Source: Caldilinea sp. CFX5 (GTDB taxonomy: Bacteria; Chloroflexota; Anaerolineae; Caldilineales; Caldilineaceae). From it: a DNA stretch of 43,066 nt. Location of the stretch: the NCBI GenBank assembly GCA_021405325.1, contig QWII01000087.1:1-43066 (forward strand), given 5' to 3'. The stretch's first letter is position 1, and every line of letters begins with the position of its first letter. The position numbers were made by a program, and so were the translations under genes. This document shows, piece by piece, positions 39,943 through 43,066 of the stretch. The notes below the pieces were generated by a model that worked only from the letters and a program-made list of their open reading frames with translations, did not search any database and was not told where the DNA came from.

Positions 39943-41259
39943 TCAACGGCTGATACGATCATAAATAATGGGTAATGGCGCCGGTTGGGTCGTGGTAAAG
40001 GTGTAGGCTCCTTGCAGGCGTGCCGCCGCCATTGTCGCCGCAGCTTCATCAGCAGCCAGGATCAACCCTAATTCGTCACCGGCGGTGACGTGATCACCCA
40101 CTTTGGCTTTGACCAGGATGCCCACGCGGTGGTCAATCGGTTCACCCTTCTTCTGGCGACCGCCACCGAGCGCCACACATGTCAACCCCACCTCACGGGC
40201 GTTAATGCTCGCTAGATAGCCACTTTGGGGCGCCACATACGGGTGACAGACCGGCGCCGTCGGCAAGCGAGTGGGATCATCGACCATTGCCACATCACCT
40301 CCCTGGGCAGCGACAAAGGCGCGAAACTTTGCCAGCGCCGCGCCACTGTCGATGACGGTACGGATTTGTTGGCGCGCTTCGGTGGTTGACGCTGCTGCTT
40401 TTCCCAACAGTAACATTTCGGCGGCGACGGTCTCCACCAATTCTTGGAAATCGGCGGGGCCGTTGCCTTGTAGCGTTTCAATTGCCTCTTTCACCTCCAG
40501 CGCATGACCAACCGCGTGGCCCAACGGTTGTTCCATTTGCGTGATCAACGCCGTCACCTGGCGACCGGCGTGGTAGCCAATATCGACCATCAGGCGGGAG
40601 AGAGCGCGCGCATGTTCTAAGGTCTCCATAAACGCCCCATGACCACATTTCACATCCAACACAATCGCATCGGCGCCGGCCGCCAGCTTTTTGCTCATAA
40701 TGCTGCTGGCGATGAGCGGTAGACTAGGCACTGTGCCGGTGACATCGCGCAGGGCATAGAGAATCTTGTCGGCGGGGGCCAAGTTGCTGGTTTGACCGGC
40801 GACCACCAGGCCAATCGCCCGTAGTTGGCGGCGGAACTGGGCTTCGCTCAGGTCCGGGTTCCAGCCGGCAATGCTTTCCAGCTTGTCAATCGTACCGCCG
40901 GTAAAGCTGAGACCGCGGCCGCTCATCTTGCCGACCGGCAGGCCACATGCCGCCACAATCGGCCCCACGGCCAAGGTGGTCTTGTCACCGACGCCGCCGC
41001 TGGAGTGTTTGTCAACAATTAGTGTGCCGGGCGCTACCGCGTCATGGAGATCAAGTTGGTCGCCGCTGGCCGCCATTGCCTGGGTCAACGCCGTGGTCTC
41101 AATAGGGGTCATCCCTTGAAAATAAACGGCCATGGCCCACGCTGCGGCCTGATAGTCAGGAATGGCGCCGGTCACAAAGCCATTGATAAAGGATTGGATT
41201 TCGTCTGCGGTCAACTCACCGCCATCCCGCTTTTTCACAATTATATCAACTGGGTTCAT
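39943..41259 (-). CDS. Thymidine/pyrimidine-nucleoside phosphorylase
   Basis: Cleaves thymidine (and perhaps uridine) with phosphate in nucleoside salvage. A 438-residue enzyme with the family signature [12 protein letters not shown] at residues 84-95, which binds phosphate and nucleoside. [20 protein letters not shown] is the next conserved loop, and [19 protein letters not shown] the pyrimidine-binding region. The C-terminal domain ends [20 protein letters not shown]. Length and motifs match DeoA/Pdp. ATG 41259 follows AGGAGG. Between thymidine phosphorylase (deoA) and the broader pyrimidine-nucleoside phosphorylase (pdp) the sequence alone is not decisive. A MITE-like element lies in its upstream region. 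Confidence 0.92.
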   Translation of the reverse strand: MNPVDIIVKKRDGGELTADEIQSFINGFVTGAIPDYQAAAWAMAVYFQGMTPIETTALTQAMAASGDQLDLHDAVAPGTLIVDKHSSGGVGDKTTLAVGPIVAACGLPVGKMSGRGLSFTGGTIDKLESIAGWNPDLSEAQFRRQLRAIGLVVAGQTSNLAPADKILYALRDVTGTVPSLPLIASSIMSKKLAAGADAIVLDVKCGHGAFMETLEHARALSRLMVDIGYHAGRQVTALITQMEQPLGHAVGHALEVKEAIETLQGNGPADFQELVETVAAEMLLLGKAAASTTEARQQIRTVIDSGAALAKFRAFVAAQGGDVAMVDDPTRLPTAPVCHPYVAPQSGYLASINAREVGLTCVALGGGRQKKGEPIDHRVGILVKAKVGDHVTAGDELGLILAADEAAATMAAARLQGAYTFTTTQPAPLPIIYDRISR

Positions 41260-41280
41260 GGTCGCCTCCTGCAAAAGGGT

Positions 41281-41520
41281 AGGTGCGGTATTGGCATCAA
41301 ACGAAGAGTGTAAGGCAGCGAACAACACTACAACGGATTCAGAAAGTAACGGATTTTTTCATGACGCCGTATTGCTGCAAATAGAATATTTTTGGCACTT
41401 ATCATGCCATTCGTTTCCGGTGAGCAAGCAGGCAATCCGTTACTTTCTGAATCCGTTGTAGTGTTTTGCACCACTCCCCACCCTTTCTTCGTTTGATGCC
41501 GATGCGTTTCTATACCGCAC
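41281..41520. repeat. Outer imperfect inverted repeat interrupted by a MITE-like element
   Basis: The left arm GTGCGGTAT then TGGCATCAAACGAAG (41284-41306) matches the complement of 41487-41520, apart from a 12-base bulge (CTTCGTTTGATGCC ... ATACCGCAC). The 142-bp element at 41324-41465 sits in its loop. Confidence 0.55.
41324..41465. mobile_element. 142-bp MITE-like element with perfect 32-bp terminal inverted repeats
   Basis: The arms at 41324-41355 and 41434-41465 are exact reverse complements. The 78-base centre is not self-complementary and has no gene. The structure fits a miniature inverted-repeat element mobilised in trans. No target-site duplication is obvious. Confidence 0.65.
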
Positions 41521-41540
41521 ATTTCCGGGTAACAAAACTC

Positions 41541-41559
41541 GTGCGGTTGCAAACCGCAC
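41541..41559. repeat. Small hairpin GTGCGGTT-GCA-AACCGCAC
   Basis: Eight perfect base pairs close a 3-base loop. AGGTGCGGT at 41281 is another complement of this region. Confidence 0.6.
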
Positions 41560-41581
41560 CTACCGCTGATTGTACACCAAT

Positions 41582-41624
41582 AAAAACAGCCGAGCCAGCT
41601 TGCACCGGTCTCGGCTGTTTTTTT
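41582..41624 (-). terminator. Terminator downstream of the ABC ATPase gene (bidirectional)
   Basis: AAAAACAGCCGAG (41582-41594) pairs with CTCGGCTGTTTTT (41610-41622). T-runs follow the stem on both strands, so it can end transcripts from either side. Confidence 0.85.
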
Positions 41625-41729
41625 ATCCAACTGTAATCAACTGCTCGTCAGCATTAGCCGCTATATCACCGACCGGCTTGCATCTGCCGACTATGAACTA
41701 CGCGACTATAAGACTGCGGACTATGCAAC

Positions 41730-42836
41730 TTAGCCGGCCAGGCTGATCTCGCTCTTGGGATCGAAGATGTGGGCATTGGCCATGTTGACCGCCAATTCGA
41801 CCTCGTCGCCACGGCGGGATTCGACGCGCGGGTCGACGCGGGCGATGAAGGATTTCTCATCTTTGGTCATCATGTAGAGGTAGATTTCGTTACCCATCAA
41901 CTCCACCACATCGACCTTGGCCTTCATGTCGGATTCGAGAATGCCGGGGGCGACGAAGGGCTTGGCGTGCATATCTTCCGGGCGGATGCCGAAGATCACT
42001 TCGCGACCCTTGAATTGGCGCCATTCGGAAGCCTTCGGCTCCGGCACAGGCAGGCGGAAGCCGCCGGTGTTCACTTCCAGTTTGCCATCGTTTTCGACGA
42101 CGGTGGCATCAAAGAAGTTCATGCTGGGGCTGCCGATGAAGCCGGCCACGAAGACATTGTGCGGGTGGTTGTAGAGGTGCTGCGGTGAATCGATCTGCTG
42201 CAACACGCCATCGCGCATAACGGCAATGCGGCTCGCCATGGTCATCGCTTCCACCTGATCGTGGGTCACGTAGATGAAGGTGGTGGCCAGACGTTGGTGG
42301 AGACGGGTCAATTGGGCACGGGTCTGGACACGCAGCTTGGCGTCCAGGTTGGAGAGCGGTTCGTCAAAGAGGAAGACGGCGGGTTCGCGGACGATGGCGC
42401 GACCCACAGCAACACGTTGGCGTTGACCACCGGAGAGCTGCTTCGGCTTGCGGTCGAGCAGGTGGCCGATGTCCAGAATGTCGGCGGCTTCCTTGACGCG
42501 GCGGTCAATGTCGGCCTTGGGCGTCTTGCGCAACTTGAGGCCGAAAGCCATGTTGTCATAGACGCTCATGTGCGGGTAGAGCGCGTAGCTCTGGAACACC
42601 ATCGCGATATCGCGATCTTTCGGCGGCACATCGTTGACGACGCGATCGCCGATCAAGATGTTGCCGTCGCTGATCTCCTCCAGCCCCGCCAAAAGACGAA
42701 GACTGGTGGTCTTGCCACAACCCGACGGACCGACGAAGACGAGAAATTCCTTGTCCTCGACATTGATCGACAGATCATTGACGGCGACGACATCGCCAAA
42801 GCGCTTGTACACGTGGTCGTAGGTTACACTAGCCAT
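41730..42836 (-). CDS. Carbohydrate ABC transporter ATP-binding protein (UgpC/MalK type)
   Basis: The ATPase subunit that powers sugar uptake, a dimer on the inner face of the membrane. Walker A is GPSGCGKT (residues 36-43), the signature LSGGQRQRVAVGRA, Walker B VFLFDEPLSNLDAKLR, and the H-loop IYVTHDQVEAMTM. The C-terminal TOBE/regulatory region contains VFVAGFIGSPSMNF and FGIRPEDMHA, which place it in the UgpC/MalK/MsmK family. At 368 residues the length is normal. The permease and binding-protein genes are not in the window. ATPases of this type often serve several transporters from a separate locus. ATG 42836 has GGAG upstream at a longish 11 bases. Two inverted repeats flank the promoter. 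Confidence 0.95.
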   Translation of the reverse strand: MASVTYDHVYKRFGDVVAVNDLSINVEDKEFLVFVGPSGCGKTTSLRLLAGLEEISDGNILIGDRVVNDVPPKDRDIAMVFQSYALYPHMSVYDNMAFGLKLRKTPKADIDRRVKEAADILDIGHLLDRKPKQLSGGQRQRVAVGRAIVREPAVFLFDEPLSNLDAKLRVQTRAQLTRLHQRLATTFIYVTHDQVEAMTMASRIAVMRDGVLQQIDSPQHLYNHPHNVFVAGFIGSPSMNFFDATVVENDGKLEVNTGGFRLPVPEPKASEWRQFKGREVIFGIRPEDMHAKPFVAPGILESDMKAKVDVVELMGNEIYLYMMTKDEKSFIARVDPRVESRRGDEVELAVNMANAHIFDPKSEISLAG

Positions 42837-42883
42837 TTTTCTTTTTACTCCTTCATGAAACAATGGGAATGGGGAGTTTCAAA

Positions 42884-42904
42884 AATTTACCCCTAAGGTA
42901 AATT
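42884..42904. promoter_or_regulatory. Inverted repeat AATTTACC-CCTAA-GGTAAATT in the ABC ATPase leader
   Basis: A perfect 8-5-8 inverted repeat lies just downstream of the predicted transcription start. It suits a repressor site or a small leader hairpin. Confidence 0.6.
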
Positions 42905-42912
42905 CCAACCTC

Positions 42913-42941
42913 AGTATAACATGGGATTGCATGTTACGCAA
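42913..42941 (-). promoter_or_regulatory. Promoter of the ABC ATPase gene with an inverted repeat in its spacer
   Basis: On the minus strand, TTGCGT (42936-42941) and TATACT (42913-42918) have a 17-bp spacer. TAACATG (42917-42923) and CATGTTA (42930-42936) form a 7-6-7 inverted repeat spanning the spacer, a classic repressor position. Confidence 0.7.
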
Positions 42942-42962
42942 CTAGCAAAAAAGGAACTTTCA

Positions 42963-43063
42963 TCGGACAAAAGCCTTCAGTTCGACCTTGGGCGCAGGAA
43001 AGCGGTGTGCTGCGTGTTGGCTGACCTTTCTGGGATGTAAGAGTCAGAAGGACTTTTGTCCGA
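42963..43063. repeat. Inverted repeat at the right edge of the window
   Basis: TCGGACAAAAGCCTTC (42963-42978) pairs with GAAGGACTTTTGTCCGA (43047-43063) with one bulged base. About 70 bases lie between. It may be one more intergenic element or the end of a larger one beyond the window. Confidence 0.5.
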
Positions 43064-43066
43064 CTT

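Noticed and set aside
41324..41465. Insertion sequence
   Set aside because: There is no transposase frame between the terminal repeats, so only a MITE-like label is supportable.

Overview
The window is a moderately GC-rich bacterial chromosome segment with housekeeping, sugar-metabolism and signalling genes, separated by intergenic spacers that almost all contain an inverted repeat. The gene content (a giant Ser/Thr kinase-AAA-GAF-histidine kinase, DUF2089, SdpR/SdpI, several ArnT/PMT-type membrane glycosyltransferases, COG3618 amidohydrolase, UgpC/MalK-type ATPase) and the spacer repeats resemble Chloroflexota, probably Anaerolineae/Caldilineae. That assignment is an inference, since no rRNA gene is present. 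No tRNA, rRNA, CRISPR array or transposase gene was found.

Layout. 1-3.3 kb: end of an unknown gene, a decayed phytanoyl-CoA dioxygenase gene with its promoter intact, an SdpR-SdpI pair behind a palindromic operator, a methyltransferase, and an antitoxin-like gene followed by a broken PIN toxin. 3.3-7.2 kb: guaA, a retropepsin-like protease with a small partner, and a secreted class A beta-lactamase-fold protein. 7.3-9.9 kb (minus strand): a glycosidase-like protein and a class IV aminotransferase. 10.3-11.8 kb: an ECF sigma factor fused to a bifunctional-nuclease domain and tandem Clp-N repeats. 12.2-15.1 kb: an SDR / lactonase-like amidohydrolase / zinc dehydrogenase operon. 15.3-22.9 kb: membrane glycosyltransferase, RidA, UDP-glucose dehydrogenase-like protein, an AT-rich gene-free kilobase, an alkyltransferase-like protein, a second membrane glycosyltransferase and a DapA-family lyase. 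23.2-25.9 kb: a small membrane protein, DUF2089, a GGD-repeat beta-solenoid protein and a cyclase. 26.1-28.3 kb: a second ECF sigma factor, fused to ankyrin repeats and a degenerate F1-ATPase beta-like domain. 28.5-35 kb: DinB and the 1948-residue kinase. 35.1-37.7 kb: divergent citrate synthase and HTH-citrate synthase. 38-43 kb: glycogen synthase, thymidine phosphorylase and a sugar-ABC ATPase with operator-like repeats at its promoter.

The most unusual content is the pair of ECF sigma fusions. Both appear to carry their own regulatory domains and neither has a visible anti-sigma gene. One contains an F1-beta-like fold whose Walker A lysine is lost. The second theme is the repeats: perfect 20-35 bp hairpins, a few recurring families (one with a compensatory base change, one lying against a pseudogene breakpoint, one forming part of a methyltransferase reading frame), and a 142-bp MITE-like element nested in another inverted repeat. 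Several promoters are close to consensus, and at two genes the -10 box sits 6 nt before the ATG, which predicts leaderless mRNAs.
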